7,400 bases of DNA, taken from positions 1 to 7,400 of the forward strand of contig CAILON010000350.1 of NCBI GenBank assembly GCA_903835865.1. The letters are read 5' to 3'. The translations under genes were made by a program, and so were the position numbers. This document shows positions 1 through 5,729 of this stretch, piece by piece. The notes under the pieces were generated by a model. It searched no databases. It worked only from the letters and a program-made list of their open reading frames with translations, and was not told the origin of the DNA. This DNA comes from an uncultured beta proteobacterium. Its GTDB lineage: Bacteria; Pseudomonadota; Gammaproteobacteria; Burkholderiales; Burkholderiaceae. Each line of letters starts with the position of its first letter. Positions within the stretch are counted from its first letter, which is position 1.

Positions 1-918
1 CACAGTTTCACTCATACCGTAACGCTCCAGAATTGGCTGACCAATGACTTCTTTAAACGTATTAAAAGTCTCAGTTAACAATGGTGCTGAGCCCGAGATG
101 AATAAACGCATATTGCGAGTTACTTGCTTGGTAAAGCCTTTGTCTGCTAATAATCGAACATAGAATGTGGGTACACCCATCATGACTGTTGACCTAGGCA
201 TATGCTTGATCAGTTGAGCAGTATCTAAGCGTGGTAACCAAATCATTTTGCTGCCATTAATCAGCGCGCCATGCGCTGCTACAAACAAACCATGCACATG
301 GAAGATGGGTAATGCATGCAAAAGCACGTCACCTTTTTTCCAACCCCAGAACTTTTGCAATACCTGAGCATTGCTACCCAGATTTTTGTGCGTCAACATG
401 GCGCCTTTGCTGCGACCAGTTGTACCGGAGGTATACAAAATAGCTGCGAGCTCATCATCCTTAGCGGGCACGGTTTTAAATGTGTCACTAAGACTCCCGG
501 CACGCTCTAACAAGGTTCCCGTACGATCTTCATCTAAGGTAAATACATGCTTAGTACCCGCTTTAAAGGCAACTTTAGATACCCATGAGAAATTCTTGCT
601 GCTACACACCACTACCGCTGGTTCCGCATTCTCAACAACGTATTGAATTTCCGCAGCTTGGTAGGCGGTATTTAGAGGTAAATATACATAGCCTGCACGA
701 ATCGTCGCCAGATACAAAAACAGTGCCTCAGGGGATTTTTCAACCTGAACCGCCACCCTAGATCCAGCTGGTAGCTTAAGATCCTTAAGCAAGTTGGCCA
801 TTTTTGCAGTGGCCCGCTCAAGATCACTCCATGAGTAATACAAACCATCATGCGTTTCAAGCGCACATGCTTTTTTATCTTTTGGAAAACCTTTTTCCAA
901 TAGGGAATATAAATTCAT
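1..918 (-). CDS. matB: Malonyl-CoA synthetase (MatB-type acyl-CoA ligase), C-terminus cut off by window edge
   Basis: Adenylate-forming ligase expected to convert malonate, CoA and ATP to malonyl-CoA, AMP and PPi in the cytoplasm. Translating the minus strand from the ATG at 918 gives 306 uninterrupted codons to the edge. Visible motifs are the P-loop YTSGTTGRSK (residues 162-171), the ALPIFHVHGL core motif (202-211), GSAP (276-279) and ERYGMSET (298-305), the aspartate-bearing or equivalent nucleotide loop. The family is usually about 500 residues, so the C-terminal lid with its catalytic lysine lies outside the window. A Shine-Dalgarno-like GAGG sits 5 bases before the ATG. The gene starts 46 bases after the Bug receptor gene, fitting one operon with the decarboxylase. 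The superfamily is certain. Malonate specificity rests on overall resemblance to MatB and on the adjacent malonyl-CoA decarboxylase; another short acyl-CoA synthetase is less likely. Confidence 0.87.
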   Translation of the reverse strand, partial: MNLYSLLEKGFPKDKKACALETHDGLYYSWSDLERATAKMANLLKDLKLPAGSRVAVQVEKSPEALFLYLATIRAGYVYLPLNTAYQAAEIQYVVENAEPAVVVCSSKNFSWVSKVAFKAGTKHVFTLDEDRTGTLLERAGSLSDTFKTVPAKDDELAAILYTSGTTGRSKGAMLTHKNLGSNAQVLQKFWGWKKGDVLLHALPIFHVHGLFVAAHGALINGSKMIWLPRLDTAQLIKHMPRSTVMMGVPTFYVRLLADKGFTKQVTRNMRLFISGSAPLLTETFNTFKEVIGQPILERYGMSETV

Positions 919-964
919 TAGAACCTCAAACCAAACTCAATTATGTTTAAAAATATTCTTGCGA

Positions 965-1948
965 TTAATCCAACTTAGCGCCTGAGGCTTTTGCTACAGC
1001 AGCCCAACGTTTGATATCCGCATTGATAAACTTCGCAAATGCATCACCTGTAAGATTTGGAGTATCGGAACCGTTATTGGTCCATATCGTCTTGAGCTCA
1101 GGAGTATTAATTGCCTTTTGAACTTCAGCAGTCATCTTATCTATGATGGGCTGTGGAGTGCCCTTAGGAGCAAATAAGCCATACCAAGTAGAAACTTCAT
1201 AGCCCACTAAGCCTGCCTCAGCAGCAGTTGGTACATTCGGAAAGCCAGGAGCGCGCTTTTGCGAAGCAACTGCCAAAGCGACAATCGAGCCATTCTTAAT
1301 TTGAGCAGCTGAAGAGCCCAAACCATCAAACTCAATATCTACCTGTCCAGCAATCAGGTCTTGCATAGCAGGGCCTGCACCGCGGTAAGGAATGTGAGTA
1401 ATAAAGGTTTTGGTCAACATCTTAAATTGCTCGCCAGCTAAATGATGGGATGAACCATTTCCAGCGGAAGCGTAATTGAATTTACCTGGATTCTTTTTCA
1501 GCAGCGCAATGAATTCTTTCAAATCCTTCACCTGAACATTTTTTGGATTCACCACGATCACTTGCGGTGGTGTTGCAACCATTGCTACCGGAATAAAACT
1601 CTTTTCAATGTCGTAATCCAAATTCGGATACATCGCAGGTGCAATGGCATGGTGAGCTGCACCCATGAAGAAGGTATAGCCATCTGGCGCCGCTTTCGCT
1701 GCAATTGAGGCACCCAGAGTACCGCCTGCCCCACCGCGGTTATCAATAATGATTTGCTTACCTAACTGCTTTGTTAACTGTGCTGCTAAAGGTCTAGCAA
1801 AAGCATCGGTGCCTCCACCAGCAGGGAATGGCACTACAAAAGTAATGGGCTTGTTAGGCCATTCTTGGGCCAAGGCAGCCAAAGGTGCGGCGCATATCAA
1901 AAATAATACTTTTTTTAGAATTCTATTTAAAGTGGATTGCTTGGTCAT
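965..1948 (-). CDS. Bug/TctC-family periplasmic solute-binding receptor, probably for malonate
   Basis: Periplasmic receptor of the tripartite tricarboxylate transporter type, 327 residues from the chosen start. It begins with a Sec signal peptide: positive N-region (K3, R9, K12, K13), hydrophobic stretch 14-26 and a signal peptidase I site after ALA (residue 27). The mature N-terminus carries the family hallmark WPNKPITFVVPFPAGGG, and the central YASAGNGSSHHLAGE and ITHIPYRGAGPAMQDLIAGQ segments are also typical Bug motifs. The ATG at 1948 is preferred over an in-frame ATG at 1963 because a strong GGAGGAG lies between them, 6 bases before 1948. It sits between malonyl-CoA decarboxylase and synthetase genes on the same strand, so malonate or a related dicarboxylate is the likely ligand; that is inference from context. 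No TctA or TctB membrane partner is in the window, as is common for the many orphan Bug receptors of Burkholderiales. Confidence 0.92.
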   Translation of the reverse strand: MTKQSTLNRILKKVLFLICAAPLAALAQEWPNKPITFVVPFPAGGGTDAFARPLAAQLTKQLGKQIIIDNRGGAGGTLGASIAAKAAPDGYTFFMGAAHHAIAPAMYPNLDYDIEKSFIPVAMVATPPQVIVVNPKNVQVKDLKEFIALLKKNPGKFNYASAGNGSSHHLAGEQFKMLTKTFITHIPYRGAGPAMQDLIAGQVDIEFDGLGSSAAQIKNGSIVALAVASQKRAPGFPNVPTAAEAGLVGYEVSTWYGLFAPKGTPQPIIDKMTAEVQKAINTPELKTIWTNNGSDTPNLTGDAFAKFINADIKRWAAVAKASGAKLD

Positions 1949-1954
1949 AACTGT

Positions 1955-1961
1955 CTCCTCC
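1955..1961 (-). promoter_or_regulatory. Strong ribosome binding site that fixes the Bug receptor start
   Basis: GGAGGAG on the minus strand lies 6 bases upstream of the ATG at 1948. It is the best Shine-Dalgarno match among the malonate genes seen here. It falls inside the five extra codons (MEETV) that a start at 1963 would add, so it argues for the shorter protein. High translation would suit an abundant periplasmic receptor. Confidence 0.8.
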
Positions 1962-2002
1962 ATTTGCCATTTTTCTTGGCTTGTTTATTTATTACTTGTT
2001 AT

Positions 2003-2060
2003 CTCATTTGACACCATTAGAGTTCATTTTACGGCGCTTCAAGCTAAATAAACTCATTTG
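2003..2060 (-). repeat. Two direct copies of CAAATGAG in the decarboxylase-receptor gap
   Basis: The 121-base gap between the decarboxylase stop and the receptor start holds CAAATGAG at 2053-2060 and again at 2003-2010, exactly 50 bases apart on the minus strand. Nothing else stands out in the gap: it is AT-rich, with no hairpin plus T-run and no convincing promoter. The repeat may be chance in AT-rich DNA; no function is assigned. Confidence 0.3.
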
Positions 2061-2069
2061 ATTTCGTAT

Positions 2070-3374
2070 TTATAGCGTCATTAAACGCCCTACCGCACGG
2101 GAATAATCAATTTGACCCTGTGTAAAACGTTCGTGGTTCTCTTCAACCGAAGAAAGATCATATAAATAGTTCACCATCAATGAGGCAGACTGGCGCAATC
2201 CTTTGCGGGAAAGATCGCCTGCCCAATTAATTTGATGCAATCTTGCGCCATTACCTAGATGGAACTTAGCTACAGGATTCCCATTTCTATTTGCTGAGCC
2301 TAATCCTAAATAAATACTTGCCAGGCATAGCAATGCTGATTTTTCTTTCTCAGTAGCATTATCTGGGTGCCAACCAGCACCTAAGCGCTCAGTCCAAGAG
2401 CGGTTAGCCAAGCCTAGGATCTCGAGTGCCTGCTCTCGGGCGGCCCTAATCGCAGGCTTTAATTGCACGCTCGATTTTTCATCGGCAATATCTGCACCAG
2501 CAGCAATCCAATCCACAAATCCAGGAATAGGAGATAGCGTTACAAAAGTTTTTAAACTCGGGAACTCAGCATGCAACTGTTCGGCAACCCTTTTAATTAA
2601 GAAGTTGCCCATGGATACACCACGTAGACCTGGTTCACAGTTACTAATGGAATAAAACGCAGCCACTTTGTAGTGAGATGTCTGGTGCATGGTTTCTGCT
2701 TTTTTATCCACCAATGGAGTGATGACCGCAGGGATTTCAGGTAACAGTGCCACCTCAACAAAAATCAGCGGCTCATTTGGGAGCTGCGGGTGAAAGAATG
2801 CAAAACACCTACGATCAGGCTGCAGGCGGCGGCGCAAGTCATCCCAACCATCAATGGCATGCACGGCCTCATGTTTAATGAGTTTTTCGAGTACTTCTGC
2901 GGGTGATTTCCAATCAACGCGATGCATTTTTAAGAAACCAGGGTTAAACCATGAGGACAGTAAATGTCGCAAGTCAAAATCAACAGCCGTTAATTCTGGT
3001 TGCTTATCTAGTAATTGCAAAAGATCACGTCGCATCTCCACTAGCGCTGCAGTACCATTGCTAGCCCGATTCAATCGGCGAAATAATTCTTGTCTTGGTG
3101 GTTCTGTAACGCGCTGTAATTTAATGTAATTACGTGCGTTCGCTTCTGCTGAAAAATGCTGAGCGGCAGTCATCACTGCAGCAGGATCAGGGTTGAGTTT
3201 TTCAAATAAGAAGGTAAAAAATTTACCATGCTGATCTTTAGTCAACTTACGATAGTTATTAATGACATCATCAGCCATGCTTACGGCATTAGACTCGCCT
3301 CGCTCAGAAATAAGGCGATTTACAGCACCGGTTAGGCGCGAAAAGTAGCGGGCTTTAGCAAGCTTTTCAAGCAT
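2070..3374 (-). CDS. matA: Malonyl-CoA decarboxylase
   Basis: Converts malonyl-CoA to acetyl-CoA and CO2 in the cytoplasm; 434 residues, a normal length for bacterial members. The N-terminal third (about 1-180) is the helical domain. The C-terminal catalytic domain is GNAT-like and carries the family strings FFHPQLPNEPLIFVEVALL (193-211), YSISNCEPGLRGVSMGNFLI (241-260), TLSPIPGF (279-286) and NPVAKFHLGNGARLHQINW (366-384). By analogy with the human enzyme (Ser329, His423), Ser281 and His372 are the catalytic pair, and both are present. The start at 3374 gives the usual N-terminus, although its ribosome site is weak (GAAAG inside a small palindrome). It is the first gene after the LysR-type regulator and is followed by the receptor and synthetase genes. 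The likely promoter and regulator site lie in the gap upstream (3375-3505). Confidence 0.96.
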   Translation of the reverse strand: MLEKLAKARYFSRLTGAVNRLISERGESNAVSMADDVINNYRKLTKDQHGKFFTFLFEKLNPDPAAVMTAAQHFSAEANARNYIKLQRVTEPPRQELFRRLNRASNGTAALVEMRRDLLQLLDKQPELTAVDFDLRHLLSSWFNPGFLKMHRVDWKSPAEVLEKLIKHEAVHAIDGWDDLRRRLQPDRRCFAFFHPQLPNEPLIFVEVALLPEIPAVITPLVDKKAETMHQTSHYKVAAFYSISNCEPGLRGVSMGNFLIKRVAEQLHAEFPSLKTFVTLSPIPGFVDWIAAGADIADEKSSVQLKPAIRAAREQALEILGLANRSWTERLGAGWHPDNATEKEKSALLCLASIYLGLGSANRNGNPVAKFHLGNGARLHQINWAGDLSRKGLRQSASLMVNYLYDLSSVEENHERFTQGQIDYSRAVGRLMTL

Positions 3375-3377
3375 GTA

Positions 3378-3392
3378 TTTCTTTCAAAGAAA
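3378..3392 (-). repeat. Palindrome covering the decarboxylase ribosome binding region
   Basis: TTTCTTT and AAAGAAA flank a single central base, a perfect 7+1+7 inverted repeat ending 3 bases before the decarboxylase ATG. As RNA, CTTTC and GAAAG could pair around a three-base loop and hide the only Shine-Dalgarno-like sequence. As DNA, the inner 13 bases also fit T-N11-A, but the site lies downstream of the predicted transcription start. The element is real; its function is inferred. Confidence 0.4.
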
Positions 3393-3415
3393 GGTACTCA
3401 ACAGATTGATCACTT

Positions 3416-3444
3416 AATGTATTCCTGCGCTTGGGCTAAATCAA
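3416..3444 (-). promoter_or_regulatory. Candidate sigma-70 promoter of the malonate operon
   Basis: On the minus strand TTGATT (3444-3439, 4 of 6 to TTGACA) is followed after exactly 17 bases by TACATT (3421-3416, 4 of 6 to TATAAT). Transcription would begin near 3409, giving a leader of about 35 bases before the decarboxylase ATG. Two imperfect hexamers suit a promoter that needs an activator. The LysR-type palindrome just upstream is in the right place to supply that activation. An ATTAAT at 3450-3441, overlapping the -35, could be a degenerate second half-site. Confidence 0.5.
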
Positions 3445-3461
3445 TTAATCGAAATGTCATT

Positions 3462-3482
3462 TCATTAACTTAAAGTTAATGA
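3462..3482. promoter_or_regulatory. Likely LysR-type regulator operator (perfect 10+1+10 palindrome)
   Basis: Arms TCATTAACTT and AAGTTAATGA flank one central base in a perfect 21-base inverted repeat. The inner 13 bases, TAACTTAAAGTTA, match the T-N11-A signature of LysR-type recognition sites. The centre lies about 63 bases upstream of the start predicted from the 3416-3444 promoter, the usual position of the recognition site of an activator of this family. The site is directly downstream of the LysR-type gene and upstream of the decarboxylase. There is no T-run after either arm, so it is not an intrinsic terminator. A tandem GATAGT pair (3481-3492) overlaps its right edge. Confidence 0.65.
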
Positions 3483-3505
3483 TAGTGATAGTTCAGAAAA
3501 ATTGC

Positions 3506-4414
3506 TTAGGCTGCCTTGCGATGCAGCATACGGGCTTCAGCGGCTAAAGCCAGGATATTGGGATTTGACTCATTAGCCTGTAGATACATCAAGGCAATGT
3601 GTTGTGTGACCTCATACTTGGGCAATAAAGGAGTGAAAGTGATGGCGTCACCCATTAGCGCTCTTACTCGACCTGGCAAGAGCGCAATGCCTAAATCTCC
3701 AGACACCATATTCATCAAAGAGAAGATATCGCCAACCTTCATGACGACATTAGGCTTAAATCCAGCCAATTTGAAAGCCTCGTAAAAACCAGAAGTAGTT
3801 GCAAAGCCATCTTGTAATGTGAGGTACTTTTCATCACGATGTTGGGCTAAATCAATATTCGCTTTTTTGGGCTTATTTTTTTGAGATGAGGCAAAGAATA
3901 ATTGATCATCAAATAAGGGCACCACTTGCACCCCGTCAGGCAATTTTCCTGTGGGAGTAGCAATCACTACGGCATCAATACTGCCCTCGGATAACTTTTT
4001 CATCAACTCCTCATTGGAGCCAAGATGCAAATCAATATCTAAATCTGGTCTCCGAATTTTCGTTCCCATAATCAAACGAGGGATGATATTGGCGGTTAAA
4101 GAGTACATCGAACCTAAGCGTATCTGCCCAGTCTCAATTCCCGCCTTTGCTCTGGTCTTTTTGATAATGCGTTCAATATCGCTAAGCATATCCATGCTCA
4201 TTTCTGCTAAATACAGAGCAGCAGGTAGCGGCTTTAATTGACGGCCCTCCTTGATAAACAAAGGACAGCCCACTCCGCTCTCTAAAGAATGTAAGGCCTT
4301 ATGAATACTGACTGAACTTAAGTGCAATTCATCGGCAGTCTTTGCCAAACTTCCCGTCCGCACAAAGGAGCAAAGAATTTCTAATTTACGAAGTGTGACT
4401 TCTTCATTCAGCAT
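3506..4414 (-). CDS. LysR-type transcriptional regulator, MdcR-like, probable activator of the malonate operon
   Basis: 302 residues, standard for the family. Residues 7-66 form the winged helix-turn-helix; the recognition part is GSLAKTADELHLSSVSIHKA (21-40), followed by LHSLESGVGCPLFIKEGRQL. Residues from about 90 onward form the periplasmic-binding-protein-like effector domain, beginning IRLGSMYSLTANIIPRLIMG. The RKLEI start, the SIHKALHSLE core, the PLPAA stretch and the RLGSMYSLT...PRLIMG segment closely resemble, from memory, MdcR-type regulators of malonate utilisation genes, so malonate or malonyl-CoA is the probable effector. It starts 24 bases after lgt, with no good Shine-Dalgarno site. 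A candidate promoter lies in the end of lgt. Being co-directional with and directly upstream of its presumed targets, it differs from the usual divergent arrangement. The family is certain; the effector is inferred. Confidence 0.93.
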   Translation of the reverse strand: MLNEEVTLRKLEILCSFVRTGSLAKTADELHLSSVSIHKALHSLESGVGCPLFIKEGRQLKPLPAALYLAEMSMDMLSDIERIIKKTRAKAGIETGQIRLGSMYSLTANIIPRLIMGTKIRRPDLDIDLHLGSNEELMKKLSEGSIDAVVIATPTGKLPDGVQVVPLFDDQLFFASSQKNKPKKANIDLAQHRDEKYLTLQDGFATTSGFYEAFKLAGFKPNVVMKVGDIFSLMNMVSGDLGIALLPGRVRALMGDAITFTPLLPKYEVTQHIALMYLQANESNPNILALAAEARMLHRKAA

Positions 4415-4415
4415 G

Positions 4416-4433
4416 GGAAATAATTCAATTTCC
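4416..4433 (-). repeat. Small hairpin between lgt and the regulator start
   Basis: GGAAAT and ATTTCC pair around a six-base loop in the 24-base gap, ending one base before the regulator ATG. The upstream arm overlaps AGGA, the only purine-rich Shine-Dalgarno-like string in the gap, which is too far (16 bases) from the ATG in the unfolded form. It could limit translation of the regulator, or be chance in AT-rich DNA. Confidence 0.3.
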
Positions 4434-4438
4434 TAAAA

Positions 4439-5227
4439 TTAGGCTGATTTGGATTTAAATGCAGTCATCAGATAGATGCCAAAAATGATCATCGGCACAC
4501 ACAACCATTGCCCCATCGAAAGACCAAGCCCTAGCAGGCCTAAAAAGGCATCGGGCTCGCGAGCATATTCTGCCAAGAAACGACAGACTCCATAACCGAG
4601 CAAGAAAAATCCAGAAACCTGCCCTACACGTCTCGGCTTGCTTGAGTAAATCCAGAGTGCAATACCAAGCAAAACACCTTCACTAAGCAATTGATAGATT
4701 TGCGAGGGATGACGCGGAATGGAGTCCACTAATGGGAATACCATCGCCCAAGGCAGATCCGTTGGCCTTCCCCAGAGCTCGCCATTAATAAAATTGCCAA
4801 GTCGGCCAAATGCCAATCCGAATGGCACTAAGGGTGCAACCAAGTCACTTACTACAAAGAAAGTGGTTTTGCGTTTGTGAGCAAACCAATAAAGCGCAAG
4901 GAGAACTCCTAAGAGGCCACCATGGAAAGACATCCCGCCTTCCCAAATCTTCAGAATGTCTAAGGGATGAGAAAGATAATATGCTGGCATATAGAACAGG
5001 GTGTAACCCACTCGTCCGCCTAGCACTACGCCTAAAACACCCGCGAATAAAAGATCCTCTAGATCCTTATACATCCATCCTAAGGCTTGATAACGTGGCG
5101 CCCGAATGCGTAAACGACCTAATAATAAAAATTGCGCAAAGGCCAAGAGATACATCAATCCATACCAATGGATTGCAAAGGAACCTAAGCGAATAGCCGC
5201 TGGATCAATCTGAGGATGAATCAACAT
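4439..5227 (-). CDS. lgt: Phosphatidylglycerol-prolipoprotein diacylglyceryl transferase
   Basis: Inner-membrane enzyme that transfers diacylglycerol from phosphatidylglycerol to the lipobox cysteine of prolipoproteins, the first step of lipoprotein maturation. 262 residues, close to other bacterial Lgt proteins, with about seven hydrophobic segments (roughly 14-36, 56-80, 103-116, 123-141, 176-194, 203-220, 233-255). The signature [15 protein letters not shown] (141-155) is intact. By alignment to the essential residues of E. coli Lgt (His103, Arg143, Arg239), the equivalents are His102 in FHGG, Arg142 and Arg223 in EYAREPD. The N-terminal [13 protein letters not shown] and IHWYGLMYL stretches are also typical. 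It starts 2 bases after the holC stop with no clear ribosome site, which suggests translational coupling. The 3' end may carry the promoter of the following regulator gene. Confidence 0.97.
   Translation of the reverse strand: MLIHPQIDPAAIRLGSFAIHWYGLMYLLAFAQFLLLGRLRIRAPRYQALGWMYKDLEDLLFAGVLGVVLGGRVGYTLFYMPAYYLSHPLDILKIWEGGMSFHGGLLGVLLALYWFAHKRKTTFFVVSDLVAPLVPFGLAFGRLGNFINGELWGRPTDLPWAMVFPLVDSIPRHPSQIYQLLSEGVLLGIALWIYSSKPRRVGQVSGFFLLGYGVCRFLAEYAREPDAFLGLLGLGLSMGQWLCVPMIIFGIYLMTAFKSKSA
4454..4482 (-). promoter_or_regulatory. Candidate promoter for the LysR-type regulator inside the end of lgt
   Basis: TTGGCA (4482-4477, 5 of 6 to TTGACA) and TTTAAA (4459-4454, 4 of 6 to TATAAT) are separated by exactly 17 bases. 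A start near 4447 would give a leader of about 33 bases. The bases also encode the last residues of Lgt (around GIYLMTAFK), so the match could be coincidental. It would let the regulator be made independently of the housekeeping genes upstream. Confidence 0.35.
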
Positions 5228-5229
5228 AA

Positions 5230-5694
5230 TTAGCTTTTCGACTGATCAAAGTTATGAAGCTCGTGACCCAGGTCTCGATAGGCTTTAAAACGCTCACGCC
5301 CTGCTAGGCGTTCCGTTTCATTGACTGTCACTATTTCCACAATTCTTGGGAAGCGCGCAACCAATGTTGCAACATCTTGTGGCATACGCATACCCAAATG
5401 GATCATGACATCCGCATGGGGAATTTGATTTAATGCGGCGGAAGCAAAATCATCCGTGAGAACAATCGGGGTTTCAGCAGCAGATTCATCATCGATAAAG
5501 CAATGCGGTAAAAAATCAGTGCTACTAAAAGTCCAAAGCAATTCATCAAGCTTTTGCAAATCTGCCTTTTCACCCACCATCACAATATTGCGAACGGGTT
5601 GACCGCTCGGAGTATCACTCCAAATTTTGCGAGTCAGACGACAAGCGTATTGCAACTTATCGGCAACATTACTGTGGAAATCAATTCGAGCCAT
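5230..5694 (-). CDS. holC: DNA polymerase III subunit chi
   Basis: Accessory subunit of the replicative polymerase clamp loader; chi pairs with psi (HolD) and contacts single-strand binding protein on the lagging strand. 154 residues, close to the 147 of E. coli chi. Typical features are the N-terminal [20 protein letters not shown], the [16 protein letters not shown] segment (49-64) with its FLPH motif, the PIVLTDDF strand (76-83), and a C-terminal [20 protein letters not shown] segment (126-145) rich in basic residues. Sequence conservation in chi is low, but the position directly after pepA, as in E. coli, supports the call. It starts 30 bases after pepA without a strong Shine-Dalgarno site and ends 2 bases before lgt, so the three genes are probably co-transcribed. 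Confidence 0.93.
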   Translation of the reverse strand: MARIDFHSNVADKLQYACRLTRKIWSDTPSGQPVRNIVMVGEKADLQKLDELLWTFSSTDFLPHCFIDDESAAETPIVLTDDFASAALNQIPHADVMIHLGMRMPQDVATLVARFPRIVEIVTVNETERLAGRERFKAYRDLGHELHNFDQSKS

Positions 5695-5703
5695 GATGAA
5701 TGT

Positions 5704-5729
5704 ACTAAGCGCCCTATTGGAAGCTTAGT
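5704..5729 (-). repeat. Inverted repeat spanning the pepA stop codon
   Basis: ACTAAGC (5704-5710) and GCTTAGT (5723-5729) are exact 7-base complements around a 12-base loop, with the pepA stop codon inside one arm. No T-run follows on the minus strand, so it is not a standard terminator. It might affect pepA-holC read-through or mRNA stability; chance is quite possible. Confidence 0.25.

Noticed and set aside
316..866. Short open frames on both strands near the left end
   Set aside because: They are shadows of the partial malonyl-CoA synthetase, which reads open from 918 to the edge with all expected motifs.
1890..1900. Cysteine at residue 19 of the receptor as a possible lipoprotein lipobox
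   Set aside because: The residue before the cysteine is isoleucine, not Gly, Ala or Ser, and a good signal peptidase I site (ALA) follows at residue 27; the protein should be soluble in the periplasm.
1949..1963. In-frame ATG at 1963 giving a receptor with five more residues (MEETV)
   Set aside because: The strong GGAGGAG lies within those codons and is ideally spaced for the ATG at 1948; the longer form would lack a comparable ribosome site.
2016..2042. TTGAAG and TCTAAT on the minus strand as a promoter for the receptor gene
   Set aside because: The spacer is only 15 bases and the upstream hexamer is poor; not strong enough to call.
1749..2051. Plus-strand open frame of 100 codons reaching into the gap right of the receptor gene
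   Set aside because: Mostly antisense to the receptor signal peptide and N-terminus, with no ribosome site or family resemblance.
3462..3482. Palindrome considered as a terminator of the regulator gene
   Set aside because: The stem is AT-rich, the loop would be a single base and no T-run follows on either strand; operator is the better reading.
4810..5196. Plus-strand open frame of 128 codons
   Set aside because: It lies wholly antisense to lgt, whose conserved motifs are intact; the translation has low-complexity character and no recognisable domain.
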